A DNA stretch of 42,127 nucleotides from an uncultured Pelagibacteraceae bacterium (lineage in GTDB: Bacteria; Pseudomonadota; Alphaproteobacteria; Pelagibacterales; Pelagibacteraceae), in contig CABZLS010000011.1 of the NCBI GenBank assembly GCA_902526645.1, positions 1 to 42,127 of the forward strand, read 5' to 3'. This document shows positions 14,691 through 24,118 of this stretch, in pieces (position 1 is the first letter of the stretch; the number at the start of each line of letters is the position of its first letter). The notes below the pieces were generated by a model. It had not been told where the DNA came from and made no database searches. It saw only the letters and a list, made by a program, of their open reading frames with translations. The position numbers and the translations under genes are program-made.

Positions 14691-14727
14691 TTGAATCAAA
14701 AGTGAATCAAAACGTGAACATCAAAAC
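14691..14727. repeat. Three tandem ~12-bp repeats between umuD and the GFA gene
   Basis: TTGAATCAAAA (14691-14701), GTGAATCAAAAC (14702-14713) and GTGAACATCAAAAC (14714-14727) are three head-to-tail copies of a TGAATCAAAA-like unit, the third with two extra bases. The 11-12 bp period is close to one DNA helical turn. They lie in the 160-bp divergent space between umuD and the GFA-domain gene, 24 bp upstream of the umuD -35 box. Confidence 0.6.
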
Positions 14728-14780
14728 TATATTTTGTATGCTTGTGGATAACTTCAACCAAGGATAGTTTAAAACATCAG

Positions 14781-15143
14781 ATGAAAAAACTAATTTGTCA
14801 TTGCGGAGCCATTGAAGCAGAAATTAATTTAGATGGAGATTTAGCTAAAGTAATAAAATGTAATTGTTCTATATGTAAAAGAAAAGGTGCAATTATGTCG
14901 ATGGTAAAAAATGAAGATTTTAAAATTGTAAAAGGCAAAGATAAATTAAAACTTTATCAATTTCATTCGAAAGTAGCCAAACATTACTTTTGCTCTGAGT
15001 GTGGAATTTATACTCATCATAATCCTAGGATCAATCCAGCTATGACAGGATTTAATGTTGGCTGTATTGACGAAATAGATACTTTTAAATTGAATGAAGT
15101 TCCTGTAAATGATGGTCAAAATCATCCGTTAGATAAAAAATAA
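14781..15143 (+). CDS. GFA/CENP-V domain zinc protein
   Basis: 120 residues from the ATG at 14781 (a TTG 39 bp upstream gives only a non-conserved extension). The zinc-ligand pattern is typical of the glutathione-dependent formaldehyde-activating (GFA) fold: C6-x-C8-G, C27-N-C29-xx-C32 and FCSECG, which carries two more cysteines (eight cysteines in all would include the later GCID). Some members were reported to promote addition of glutathione to formaldehyde, but most have unknown activity. It is followed six bases later by the glycerate kinase gene, so the two may be co-transcribed. Confidence 0.82.
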   Translation: MKKLICHCGAIEAEINLDGDLAKVIKCNCSICKRKGAIMSMVKNEDFKIVKGKDKLKLYQFHSKVAKHYFCSECGIYTHHNPRINPAMTGFNVGCIDEIDTFKLNEVPVNDGQNHPLDKK

Positions 15144-15148
15144 TTTTA

Positions 15149-16075
15149 ATGCAACAATTTAGTTTATGTTTTGGAAAAGTAAAAAAAGATTGTTTAAAGT
15201 TCATTAAATCTCAAGAGACAAAAGCTGATAAATTCAAAAATAAAGAAAGAATGATCAAATCTTTTTTAATTCCTTTATGTTTTTGGATCAGTAAAAAAGC
15301 TGATAAAAAAAGACCATATTTTGTAGGATTAGCAGGAGGGCAAGGAACTGGTAAAACTACAATTAGCTCTCTAATCAGAATTATTTTAACTAAATATTTT
15401 AAATTAAATGTTTTTAGAATTTCAATAGATGACTTTTATAAAACAAGAAAAGAGCGAATAAGTTTATCGAAAAGAGTACATCCTATGCTTTTAACAAGAG
15501 GAGTTCCTGGAACACATGATATCAATATGATGTTAAATTTCTTTAGAAAGACAAAAAGTAAAAAATTCAAAAGGTTAAAATTACCAACATTTAATAAAGC
15601 TACTGATGATAGGTACAATAAAAAAAAATGGTATGATTTAAAAAAGAGACCGGATGTTATCATTTTTGAGGGTTGGTGTGTTGGTGCAAAATCAGAAAAA
15701 AATGTAACCTTAAAGAAAACAATTAATTCATTGGAAAAAGCAAAAGACCAAAAACAGATTTGGAGAAAATATGTAAACAATCAATTAAAATCAAATTATA
15801 AAAATCTATATTCACAACTAAATTGTTTAGTTTATCTAAAAGCGAAAAATTTTAGTTTGTTGCAAAAATGGAGATTAAAGCAAGAAAGAAAACTTTGGGT
15901 TAAAAGTTTAGTGAAATCAAAAATAATGAGTAGAGGAGATGTATTAAATTTTATGCAAACGTATCAACGAATAACTCAAAACATGTTTAGATATATGCCT
16001 AAATATGCATCAGTAATATTCAATTTAAATAGTAAACATCAAATTAAATCTGCTGTATATAAAAGAGATGATTAA
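15149..16075 (+). CDS. D-glycerate 3-kinase (plant GLYK-type P-loop kinase)
   Basis: This 308-residue kinase phosphorylates glycerate to 3-phosphoglycerate, linking glycolate/glyoxylate breakdown to glycolysis. The Walker A loop is GGQGTGKTT (63-71), followed by SIDDFY, the RGVPGTHDINM segment that contains the GLYK/YGR205W-type 'RG.PGTHD' motif, and the Walker B-like DVIIFEGWCVGA. The fold is related to phosphoribulokinase and uridine kinase, but RGxPGTHD separates it from them. It is unlike the GarK and GlxK glycerate kinases of enteric bacteria. The 3' end overlaps the tolC start by 8 bp (ATGATTAA). Confidence 0.83.
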   Translation: MQQFSLCFGKVKKDCLKFIKSQETKADKFKNKERMIKSFLIPLCFWISKKADKKRPYFVGLAGGQGTGKTTISSLIRIILTKYFKLNVFRISIDDFYKTRKERISLSKRVHPMLLTRGVPGTHDINMMLNFFRKTKSKKFKRLKLPTFNKATDDRYNKKKWYDLKKRPDVIIFEGWCVGAKSEKNVTLKKTINSLEKAKDQKQIWRKYVNNQLKSNYKNLYSQLNCLVYLKAKNFSLLQKWRLKQERKLWVKSLVKSKIMSRGDVLNFMQTYQRITQNMFRYMPKYASVIFNLNSKHQIKSAVYKRDD

Positions 16076-17363
16076 AATTTTCTTAATATTTATAAGTTTT
16101 TTGTTTTTAATTAACAACAGCAATGCTGAAACTTTTTCTGCAGCTTTAAAAAGAGCTTATAATATGAACCCAGAGCTTAATGCTGAAAGAGAAAGTTTAA
16201 ATATTTCTGCACAAGAATTAAAAGTTTCTAAAAGTTCTTACCTTCCTAATATAACTTTAGAGGGCAGTAAAAGCCAAGAAGACACCAATAAGCTTACAAA
16301 TAGAGATGGAACAGATGCTACAATTACTGATGTTGATCCAGAAGTAAAATCAATAGTAATAACTCAAACATTATTAGATTTTGGAAGAGGAGCGGAATTA
16401 GCAAAAAGTAAAATAGGTATTGAATTAGCTAAAGCAAAACTTTTAAAGAAAGAACAAGAGATTTTATTCAAAGCTGTAGCTGCCTATACAGGATTAATTT
16501 CTGCAAAGGAAAAATTTGAAATAAATACTTCAAATGTCAATTTATTAGAAAGACAAGTTGAAACTGATAGAATTAGACTTGAAAGAGGAAATATATCTCT
16601 ATCTGATGTAGCACAATCCGAATCATCTTTAGCTGGAGCTAGAGCAAGATTGATACAAGCAGAAAATGATCTTTTAACAAGTAAATTAAATTATGAAAAT
16701 ATAATTGGTGAATTAAACGATATCGAGAGTTTGGATAAAAATTCAATTATAACCTTTAAATTACCTATGCAATTAAACGAGGCTATTGAAATATCAAAAA
16801 AAAATAATCCTAATCTTATAATTGCAAAACTTGAATATGACCAATCAAAAAAGGATACTATAAGTGCCAGATCAGATCTAGCACCAACTGCAAAATTATC
16901 ATTTGATAGATCTAAAACAAACGAATTAAGTTCAACATATGATGAGAAAGAAAAGGATGTTTTAAAAGCAACTCTAACCTGGCCTTTTTACTCTGGGGGA
17001 AAAAATTATGCAAATTTAAATAAAAATAAAAGTAAAGAATTACAAAAAAGTTTATTGTTAGATAATTCTATAAAAAAAACTCAAACTGATGTAGCCAGTG
17101 CATGGTCTTCTTATCAGTCTAATCAAAGTTTATTAAATTCAGTCCGAGCTCAAGTTGATGCTGCTGAAATAGCAAATGAAGGAATTGTTGCAGAATATAA
17201 TAGTGGATCTGATCGAACTACTTTAGAAGTTATTCAATCTAATTCTTTGTTATTAAATGCTCAAATTTCTTTAGCTGATTCTGAAAAAAATTACATTCTT
17301 TCCCAATTTAACTTATTGAAATCCATTGGTTTATTGAAAAGTGATTATCTAAAAATGAGGTAA
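16068..17363 (+). CDS. tolC: TolC family outer-membrane efflux channel
   Basis: 431 residues with a signal peptide (1-20, ending NNSNA) and then ETFSAALKRAYNMNPEL, the classical start of the mature TolC repeat. Two repeats (about 20-225 and 240-430) each carry long amphipathic helices, and ITQTLLDFGRG and LTWPFYSGGKN mark the equivalent outer-membrane beta segments. It would form the trimeric exit duct for type I secretion or RND/ABC efflux. No membrane-fusion protein or inner-membrane pump lies next to it, so it probably serves partners encoded elsewhere. It overlaps the upstream kinase gene. Confidence 0.9.
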   Translation: MIKIFLIFISFLFLINNSNAETFSAALKRAYNMNPELNAERESLNISAQELKVSKSSYLPNITLEGSKSQEDTNKLTNRDGTDATITDVDPEVKSIVITQTLLDFGRGAELAKSKIGIELAKAKLLKKEQEILFKAVAAYTGLISAKEKFEINTSNVNLLERQVETDRIRLERGNISLSDVAQSESSLAGARARLIQAENDLLTSKLNYENIIGELNDIESLDKNSIITFKLPMQLNEAIEISKKNNPNLIIAKLEYDQSKKDTISARSDLAPTAKLSFDRSKTNELSSTYDEKEKDVLKATLTWPFYSGGKNYANLNKNKSKELQKSLLLDNSIKKTQTDVASAWSSYQSNQSLLNSVRAQVDAAEIANEGIVAEYNSGSDRTTLEVIQSNSLLLNAQISLADSEKNYILSQFNLLKSIGLLKSDYLKMR

Positions 17364-17406
17364 TTATTGAGTTTTTGGGTTTAAATTAAATAAATCTTGC
17401 TAATGA

Positions 17407-17425
17407 GAACAAAATGTGTACATTT
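17407..17425 (+). promoter_or_regulatory. Candidate imperfect SOS box and inverted repeat upstream of recA
   Basis: GAACAAAATGTGTAC at 17407-17421 matches GAAC-N7-GAAC with one mismatch in the second half-site and shares its first eight bases with the perfect umuD box. It overlaps the inverted repeat AAATGT-GT-ACATTT (17412-17425). It lies about 50 bp before the recA ATG, where a LexA operator would be expected. Confidence 0.45.
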
Positions 17426-17470
17426 ATTTTATGATTCGAGTGTTAAAAAAAGCAAGAAAAGAGGCAAAAA

Positions 17471-18619
17471 ATGACAAAAAATAACTTAAAAGTAGTTAAA
17501 TCTACAAAAGATCAAGAATTGGAAAATAAACAAAAAAACAAAGCTTTAGAGGCAGCCATTAGTCAAATTACAGATAATTTTGGAAAAGGCTCAGTTATGA
17601 AGCTGGGCGAGAAAAGAGCTATGGATATCGAGTCGGTATCTACGGGATCTTTAAGTTTAGATTTGGCTTTAGGTATAGGTGGTTTACCTAAAGGAAGAAT
17701 TATTGAAGTATATGGACCAGAATCTTCTGGAAAAACAACATTAGCATTACAAGTAGTTGCAGAAGCTCAAAAGGCTGGTGGCATTTGTGCGTTTGTTGAT
17801 GCGGAACATGCTTTAGATCCAGTTTATGCAAAAAAATTAGGTGTAAATACTGAAGAACTTTTAATTTCACAACCAGATGCCGGCGAACAAGCATTAGAAA
17901 TAGCTGATACGCTTGTAAAATCAGGCTCTATTTCAGTTATTGTTATTGATTCTGTTGCAGCTTTAACTCCAAAAGCTGAAATTGAGGGCGAGATGGGAGA
18001 TCACCATGTTGGTCTTCAATCAAGATTAATGAGTCAGGCTTTAAGAAAATTAACTGGTTCAATTTCAAATACAAATACAATGATGATTTTCATCAATCAA
18101 ATCAGAATGAAAATTGGCGTTATGTTTGGAAGCCCTGAAACAACATCAGGTGGTAATGCGCTTAAATTTTATTCATCAGTAAGAATGGATATTAGAAGAA
18201 TTGGTGCTATTAAAGATAAAGATGAAATTATTGGAAATACCACAAGAGTAAAAGTAGTTAAAAATAAAGTTGCGCCACCATTTAAAGTTGTTGAGTTTGA
18301 CTTAATGTATGGCAGAGGAATTAGTAAAATGGGTGAGTTAGTTGACCTAGGTGCTAAGGCCGACATTATTGAAAAATCAGGAGCATGGTATGCTTACAAG
18401 GGTGAGAAAATAGGCCAAGGCAGAGAGAATGCAAAAACTTATCTTGCTCAAAATCCTAAAGTTGCTGCAGAAATTGAAATGGCAATTAGAGAAAAAGCTG
18501 GTGTGATTTCAAAGAAAATTGAGGGAAATCCATTAAGTCCTGAAAAAATTGAAAAAGAGAAGAAAGTAGCTGAAAAAGAAGAGGCTGCTAAAGAATCTTC
18601 AACCTCTAAAAAGAACTAA
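17471..18619 (+). CDS. recA: RecA recombinase
   Basis: RecA forms filaments on single-stranded DNA, drives strand exchange and stimulates self-cleavage of LexA/UmuD. The 382-residue protein has a Walker A GPESSGKT (82-89), [12 protein letters not shown] (Walker B), loop regions [22 protein letters not shown] and [21 protein letters not shown], and a charged lysine/glutamate-rich tail (from about 345). A Shine-Dalgarno GAGG (17461-17464) supports the ATG. It has its own upstream gap with a candidate SOS box and a hairpin downstream, so it is likely a single-gene transcript. In this window it is the activator that UmuD would need. Confidence 0.98.
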   Translation: MTKNNLKVVKSTKDQELENKQKNKALEAAISQITDNFGKGSVMKLGEKRAMDIESVSTGSLSLDLALGIGGLPKGRIIEVYGPESSGKTTLALQVVAEAQKAGGICAFVDAEHALDPVYAKKLGVNTEELLISQPDAGEQALEIADTLVKSGSISVIVIDSVAALTPKAEIEGEMGDHHVGLQSRLMSQALRKLTGSISNTNTMMIFINQIRMKIGVMFGSPETTSGGNALKFYSSVRMDIRRIGAIKDKDEIIGNTTRVKVVKNKVAPPFKVVEFDLMYGRGISKMGELVDLGAKADIIEKSGAWYAYKGEKIGQGRENAKTYLAQNPKVAAEIEMAIREKAGVISKKIEGNPLSPEKIEKEKKVAEKEEAAKESSTSKKN

Positions 18620-18644
18620 AATTAAAGGCCATCTTTAAATTATA

Positions 18645-18677
18645 AAAGGCGCTTATTATAAGCGCCTTTCCCCCTTT
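18645..18677 (+). terminator. Terminator hairpin after recA
   Basis: AAAGGCGCTTA-TTA-TAAGCGCCTTT is a perfect 11-bp stem with a 3-nt loop (18645-18669). It is followed by CCCCCTTT rather than a clean T-run, so termination may lean on the stem and its own TTT end. It lies between recA and alaS on the same strand and separates their transcripts. Confidence 0.72.
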
Positions 18678-18719
18678 ATCACTAACTAGACATAGAATAA
18701 AAAAGCTGTATTTTAAAGT

Positions 18720-21386
18720 ATGGCGGATAAATCATTAAATGAAATCAGAAGTACGTTCTTAAAGTATTTTGAGAAGAATGATCATAAGATTGTTGAGTCT
18801 AGCAATTTAGTTCCAAATAACGATCCCACATTAATGTTTGCCAATTCTGGAATGGTTCAGTTCAAGAACGTATTTACCGGTTTGGAAAAAAGAGACTATC
18901 AAAGAGCAACTACCTCTCAAAAATGTGTTAGAGCGGGTGGTAAACATAATGATTTAGAAAATGTTGGTTATACTCCAAGACATCATACTTTTTTTGAAAT
19001 GTTAGGAAATTTTTCTTTTGGAGATTATTTTAAAGATAGAGGAATTGAACTTGCATGGAATTTAATTACCAAAGATTTTGGTTTGGATAAAAATAGACTT
19101 TACGTAACTGTTTTTCAAGAGGATGATGAAGCCTTTAATTTTTGGAAGAAAATAGCGGGTTTTAGCGATAATAGAATTATAAGAATTTCGACATCAGATA
19201 ATTTTTGGTCAATGGGTGAAACGGGACCTTGTGGACCTTGTTCAGAAATATTCTATGACCATGGCGATCATTTAAAAGGTGGTTTACCGGGAACGAAAGA
19301 TCAAGATGGAGATCGTTTTATTGAAATTTGGAACTTGGTATTTATGCAATATGAACAAGTTTCAAAAGATAAGAGAATAGATTTACCCAAACCATCCGTA
19401 GATACAGGAATGGGATTAGAAAGAATAGCTGCTCTTTTACAAGGTACTCACGATAATTATCAAACTGATCATTTTAAAAAATTAATAAGCTCAATATCAG
19501 ATGTTACTAAAGTTAAACAAGTAGATAACAATATTTCAAGTTTTCGAGTAATTGCTGACCATTTGAGAGCTAGTTCGTTTCTTTTAGCAGAAGGTGTTCT
19601 ACCGTCAAATGAGGGCCGTGGATATGTTTTACGAAGAATTATGAGAAGAGGCATGAGACACTCTCACCTATTAGGATCGAAAGAACCCATTTTTTATAAA
19701 ATCTTTAATTCTTTAAAAAATGAAATGTCTGGAAATTATCCAGAACTAGAAAGATCTGAGTCTTTAATAAAAGAAACATTAAAGATGGAAGAGGAAAAAT
19801 TTTTAACTTTACTTGATCGAGGAATTAAAATTCTAAATGATGAAATTTCAAAAATTGATAAAGTTTTATCGGGTGAGGTAGCATTTAAGTTATATGATAC
19901 TTACGGTTTTCCATTAGATCTCACTGAGGATATTTTAAAAAATAAAACATTAAAAGTTGATCATGAAAAATTTGATGAGTTGATGAAAAAGAGTAAAGAA
20001 CTTGCAAAAAAGAATTGGAAAGGATCTGGGGATAGTTCGGAGGAAGAAATTTGGTTTTCAATTAAAGATAAAATTGGAGCTACAGAATTTTTGGGTTATG
20101 AGTCTAATCAATCTGAGGGAGTGGTTTTAAATTTAATTAAAAATTATCAAGAAACAAAATTATTAGCTAGTGGAGAAGAAGGAATGATTATAACTAATCA
20201 AACACCTTTTTATGGTGAGTCAGGAGGACAACTTGGAGACAAAGGCACGATAGTATCTGGAAATTCTTTATTTGAAGTAAAGGACACACAAAAAAAACTC
20301 GGAGATTTATTTGTACATTATGGATTGGTAAAAACTGGTGAAATTAAAATTAATGATGTAGTTGAGATGAAAATTGATGTTGATAGAAGAAATAATTTAA
20401 AAGCTTACCATTCAGCAACTCACTTACTTCATGAGTCTCTAAGAAGAACTTTAGGTAAACACGTGATGCAAAAAGGGTCATTAGTTGCGCCGGATCGTTT
20501 AAGATTTGACTTCAGTCATATGAAGCCAATTACTGATCAAGAATTGGAGACAATAGATAAATTAGTTAATGAATACGTAAAAAATGGTTCTGAGGTCACC
20601 ACAAGAATAATGACGCCTAAAGCTGCAATAGAGAAGGGAGCGTTAGCTTTTTTTGGTGAAAAATATGGTGAAGAAGTTCGTGTTGTTTCAATGGGCAAGG
20701 AAAAAGACTCTTATTTTTCAACAGAATTATGTGGTGGAACACATGTAAAAAATACAGGAGATATTGGAAAATTTAAAACTGTCAGTCAATCATCTATAGC
20801 TGCAGGAGTAAGAAGAGTTGAGGCTTTAAGAGACAAACAACTTGAGGATTTTATTAAGAATAAAGAAAAGTTATCAACTTTATCTGTACAAAAAGATGAG
20901 GAGACTATCAAAGATTTGTCATCACAAATAATTAAAATTGGAGGTAAACCTAAAGTTGATAATAAAAATTTAAAAGAAATTATAAAAAATCTTTCAAAAC
21001 AACTTGAACAATTAAACGTTAACTCTGTTCTTCAGGATAAGACAAAAAATATTATTAATGATCAAGAAATTAATAATGTAAAAGTTAGATTTCAAAAAGT
21101 GCAAGACTTACCTCCGAAAGATTTAAGAAAATTAGTTGATAGTGGAAAAAAAGAACTTAAAGATGGAATTGTAATTGTCTTCGCTAGCAGTGAAGATAAA
21201 GTCGGCTTAGGAGTTGGCATTACGGATAAGCTAACAGAAAAATATGATGCTGTAAAATTTGCAAAATTAGGTTCAGAAATTATTGGTGGCAAAGGTGGTG
21301 GTGGTAGAAAAGATTTTGCCCAAGCTGGCGGACAAGATAAGAATAAAATTGATGAAGCTTTTGAAAAATTAAAATCTTTAATTTAA
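18720..21386 (+). CDS. alaS: Alanyl-tRNA synthetase
   Basis: This 888-residue enzyme charges tRNA-Ala. The class II catalytic core starts near the N-terminus ([28 protein letters not shown], and the motif-2 region [35 protein letters not shown]). The editing domain has the zinc-binding HSATHLLH and, later, CGGTHV. A C-terminal Gly-rich region ([17 protein letters not shown]) ends the C-Ala domain, so all parts are present and of normal length. The stop region overlaps convergent icd by 9 bp. Confidence 0.98.
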   Translation: MADKSLNEIRSTFLKYFEKNDHKIVESSNLVPNNDPTLMFANSGMVQFKNVFTGLEKRDYQRATTSQKCVRAGGKHNDLENVGYTPRHHTFFEMLGNFSFGDYFKDRGIELAWNLITKDFGLDKNRLYVTVFQEDDEAFNFWKKIAGFSDNRIIRISTSDNFWSMGETGPCGPCSEIFYDHGDHLKGGLPGTKDQDGDRFIEIWNLVFMQYEQVSKDKRIDLPKPSVDTGMGLERIAALLQGTHDNYQTDHFKKLISSISDVTKVKQVDNNISSFRVIADHLRASSFLLAEGVLPSNEGRGYVLRRIMRRGMRHSHLLGSKEPIFYKIFNSLKNEMSGNYPELERSESLIKETLKMEEEKFLTLLDRGIKILNDEISKIDKVLSGEVAFKLYDTYGFPLDLTEDILKNKTLKVDHEKFDELMKKSKELAKKNWKGSGDSSEEEIWFSIKDKIGATEFLGYESNQSEGVVLNLIKNYQETKLLASGEEGMIITNQTPFYGESGGQLGDKGTIVSGNSLFEVKDTQKKLGDLFVHYGLVKTGEIKINDVVEMKIDVDRRNNLKAYHSATHLLHESLRRTLGKHVMQKGSLVAPDRLRFDFSHMKPITDQELETIDKLVNEYVKNGSEVTTRIMTPKAAIEKGALAFFGEKYGEEVRVVSMGKEKDSYFSTELCGGTHVKNTGDIGKFKTVSQSSIAAGVRRVEALRDKQLEDFIKNKEKLSTLSVQKDEETIKDLSSQIIKIGGKPKVDNKNLKEIIKNLSKQLEQLNVNSVLQDKTKNIINDQEINNVKVRFQKVQDLPPKDLRKLVDSGKKELKDGIVIVFASSEDKVGLGVGITDKLTEKYDAVKFAKLGSEIIGGKGGGGRKDFAQAGGQDKNKIDEAFEKLKSLI

Positions 21387-22592
21387 CTTTTGTTTAAGAT
21401 TGATATCAATTACATCCAGAAATTGACTAGTTGTTAGATATTTGCTTGAAGGTCCAACTAATATTGCCAAATCTTTAGTCATCGATCCGTTTTCTACACT
21501 TTCTATACAAACTTTTTCAATTGTATTAGCAAATTTTATAAGCTCATCGTTACCATCAAGCTTACCTCTATGGGCCAAACCTCTTGTCCAAGCAAAAATT
21601 GATGCAATTGGATTAGTAGAAGTTTCTTTTCCTTGTTGGTGCATTCTATAATGTCTCGTAACTGTTCCGTGAGCTGCTTCTGCTTCCATGATTTTTCCAT
21701 CAGGCGTTAACAATGTGCTAGTCATTAACCCTAACGAACCATATCCTTGAGCCATAGTATCTGACTGAACATCACCATCATAATTTTTACATGCCCAAAT
21801 ATATTTACCACTCCATTTCATAGCGCATGCCACCATGTCATCAATCAATCTATGTTCATAAGTAATCTTTGCTTCTTCAAACTTCTTCTTAAACTCTTTG
21901 TTAAATACACTTTCGAATATATCTTTAAATCTTCCATCATATTTTTTTAAAATTGTATTTTTTGTAGATAGATAAACGGGCCATTTCTTAATTAATCCAT
22001 AACTAAAACAAGATCTTGCAAAGTCCTCAATCGATTTGTCTAAATTATACATTGAAAGAGCCACACCAGGTCCTGTAAAATTAAATACTTCATATTTTAT
22101 TTCATCTTTACCATCTTCAGAGGTCCATTTTACTTCCATCTTACCTTTGCCAGGCACTTTAAAATCTGTCGCCCTATATTGGTCTCCAAACGCATGTCTT
22201 CCAATAACTACTGGATCAGACCAAGAAGGAACAAGCTTTGGAATATTTGAACAAATTATTGGTTCTCTAAATACAGTTCCACCAATGATATTTCTTATAG
22301 TTCCATTTGGAGATCGCCACATTTTTTTTAATTTGAATTCTTCCATACGAGCTTCATCGGGAGTAATTGTTGCACATTTTATACCAACACCAATTTTTTT
22401 AATGGCATTTGCTGCATCAATTGTTATTTGATCATTACTATCATCTCTATTTTTCATCCCAAGATCGTAATATTGAATTTTTAAATCAAGGTAGGGGAGA
22501 ATTAATTTGCTCTTAATGAATTCCCAGATTATTCTAGTCATTTCATCGCCATCAAGCTCTACTACAGGGTTTTTTACGTTAATTTTACTCAC
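21378..22592 (-). CDS. icd: Isocitrate dehydrogenase, NADP-dependent (type II, eukaryote-like)
   Basis: The TCA-cycle enzyme that oxidises isocitrate to 2-oxoglutarate with NADP. At 404 residues, and with [13 protein letters not shown] at the start, [36 protein letters not shown] and [20 protein letters not shown], it belongs to the homodimeric mitochondrial-like clade seen in many alphaproteobacteria rather than the E. coli type. [20 protein letters not shown] holds the NADP-specificity region. It stands alone on the minus strand between alaS and psd. Confidence 0.96.
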   Translation of the reverse strand: MSKINVKNPVVELDGDEMTRIIWEFIKSKLILPYLDLKIQYYDLGMKNRDDSNDQITIDAANAIKKIGVGIKCATITPDEARMEEFKLKKMWRSPNGTIRNIIGGTVFREPIICSNIPKLVPSWSDPVVIGRHAFGDQYRATDFKVPGKGKMEVKWTSEDGKDEIKYEVFNFTGPGVALSMYNLDKSIEDFARSCFSYGLIKKWPVYLSTKNTILKKYDGRFKDIFESVFNKEFKKKFEEAKITYEHRLIDDMVACAMKWSGKYIWACKNYDGDVQSDTMAQGYGSLGLMTSTLLTPDGKIMEAEAAHGTVTRHYRMHQQGKETSTNPIASIFAWTRGLAHRGKLDGNDELIKFANTIEKVCIESVENGSMTKDLAILVGPSSKYLTTSQFLDVIDINLKQKLN

Positions 22593-22667
22593 TTTATTTT
22601 ATTATCTTAATAATTGAATTTCGCGATTTTATATACATATTAATGAAAAATTATCAAATAGAAGAAT

Positions 22668-23315
22668 ATGTTGACTAAGATATTTCCGAAGATACACGCT
22701 GAAGGCTATAAATTTTTAGTAATTTCAGGAGTTCTTACTATTATTTTTTATACATTCAGTAATTTGTTGGGTTTAATAGGTTTAGTTTTGAGTATTTGGG
22801 TATATTATTTTTTTAGAGATCCAGAAAGAATAATTATTAATGATGATAATTTTTTAGTTAGCCCTGCTGATGGAGAAGTTTTAAAAGTTGAAGATGTATC
22901 TGGACCACCTGAATTAGGATTAGAAAATAAAAAATTTAAAAAGATAAGTATATTTATGAATGTTTTTGATTGTCATGTAAATAGAACACCATGCAGTGGA
23001 AAGATTGAGGAGATACTATATAAACCAGGCAAGTTTCTAAATGCTTCACTTGATAAAGCTAGTGAAGATAATGAAAGAAATTATTATAAGATTAAAGATT
23101 TACAAAATAACGATATAGTAGTTGTACAAATTGCTGGTTTAGTTGCCCGAAGAATTGTGTGTGAGTCAAATAAAGATCAAGATTTAAAGCAAGGTGATAG
23201 AATTGGGATGATAAGGTTTGGAAGTAGAGCCGATATATACTATGAAAATTATGAACCTTTAGTTAAAGTAGGTCAAACAGCTATTGCTGGAGAAACATTA
23301 TTAGCTAAAAAATAA
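22668..23315 (+). CDS. psd: Phosphatidylserine decarboxylase (short, pyruvoyl type)
   Basis: The enzyme makes phosphatidylethanolamine from phosphatidylserine. The 215-residue proenzyme is the short form, with an N-terminal hydrophobic region (17-45), RDPER and SPADGEV, and MNVFDCHVNRTP. Self-cleavage is expected at Gly185-Ser186 in RFGSRADI, giving a 30-residue alpha chain with the pyruvoyl group. Its stop and the pssA start overlap as TAATG, so the enzymes for two successive steps are translationally coupled, although gene order is opposite to pathway order. Confidence 0.93.
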   Translation: MLTKIFPKIHAEGYKFLVISGVLTIIFYTFSNLLGLIGLVLSIWVYYFFRDPERIIINDDNFLVSPADGEVLKVEDVSGPPELGLENKKFKKISIFMNVFDCHVNRTPCSGKIEEILYKPGKFLNASLDKASEDNERNYYKIKDLQNNDIVVVQIAGLVARRIVCESNKDQDLKQGDRIGMIRFGSRADIYYENYEPLVKVGQTAIAGETLLAKK

Positions 23316-24118
23316 TGGAACCAAATAAGAAAAATTTTCAAATTGTGACAAATAAAAAAAGTGCGAGGGTAATATTACCAAACATGTTAACTTTGATTGG
23401 AGTATGTATTGGTTTATCTTCAATAAGATTTGCTTTAGATGAAAAATTTGAATTAGCAATTATTGCAATTATTTTTGCAGCATTAATTGATGGCCTTGAT
23501 GGAAGAATTGCCAGACTTATAAAAGGTACTTCAAAAGTTGGTAAAGAACTTGATTCTTTAACTGATATGATAAGTTTTGGAGTTGCTCCAGCTTTTATAA
23601 TGTATTTTTGGAAATTGAATACTTTAGGAAGGTTTGGCTGGCTTCTTTGTTTAATTTATGTAATTTGTGTAGCTTTAAGATTAGCGAGGTTTAATATAAA
23701 TTCTAATCAAGAGCCATCATGGAAAGACAATTTTTTTGAAGGTGTGCCATCTCCAGCTGGAGGAATATTAGTGTTAACTCCATTAATTATAGATTTAAGT
23801 GGTTTCACTTTATACAAAATTAATTATAATTTAATAGTTCCAATATTTTTTATTACAACGTCATTTTTATTAATTAGTAAATTTCCATCTTATTCTTTCA
23901 AAAAAATAGTGATTCCAAGAAAAACAACTATTTTTTTATTATTTGGTATTGTTCTATTTTTTGGTCTTCTGCTTATTTATACATTTAATGTAATTGCGAT
24001 AAGTTCAATTGTATATTTATTATTATTACCTATTAGTTTTATTCATTATCAAAAAATTAAAAAAAATCATGAAAATGACAAAATTCAAGAGGAAGATGAC
24101 CTTGAAGACATACTTTAA
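23315..24118 (+). CDS. pssA: CDP-diacylglycerol-serine O-phosphatidyltransferase
   Basis: An integral membrane enzyme that makes phosphatidylserine from CDP-diacylglycerol and serine. In the 267-residue protein the CDP-alcohol phosphatidyltransferase signature DG-xx-AR-x8-G-xxx-D-xxx-D is exact (DGRIARLIKG...GKELDSLTD, about residues 62-84). FEGVPSPAGG is typical of this subgroup of PssA. Several membrane segments follow, and the tail is charged. It is the second gene of the psd-pssA pair, and its end overlaps the next gene by one base. Confidence 0.93.
   Translation: MEPNKKNFQIVTNKKSARVILPNMLTLIGVCIGLSSIRFALDEKFELAIIAIIFAALIDGLDGRIARLIKGTSKVGKELDSLTDMISFGVAPAFIMYFWKLNTLGRFGWLLCLIYVICVALRLARFNINSNQEPSWKDNFFEGVPSPAGGILVLTPLIIDLSGFTLYKINYNLIVPIFFITTSFLLISKFPSYSFKKIVIPRKTTIFLLFGIVLFFGLLLIYTFNVIAISSIVYLLLLPISFIHYQKIKKNHENDKIQEEDDLEDIL

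Noticed and set aside
9574..14780. Mobile element or prophage carrying umuDC and glycan genes
   Set aside because: No integrase, transposase, flanking tRNA duplication or direct-repeat ends are visible, and base composition appears like the rest; only gene content suggests an accessory region.
15436..15780. 114-codon antisense frame inside the glycerate kinase gene
   Set aside because: It is hydrophobic and Phe-rich, as expected from the complement of a Lys-rich coding region, and has no ribosome site or homologous motif.
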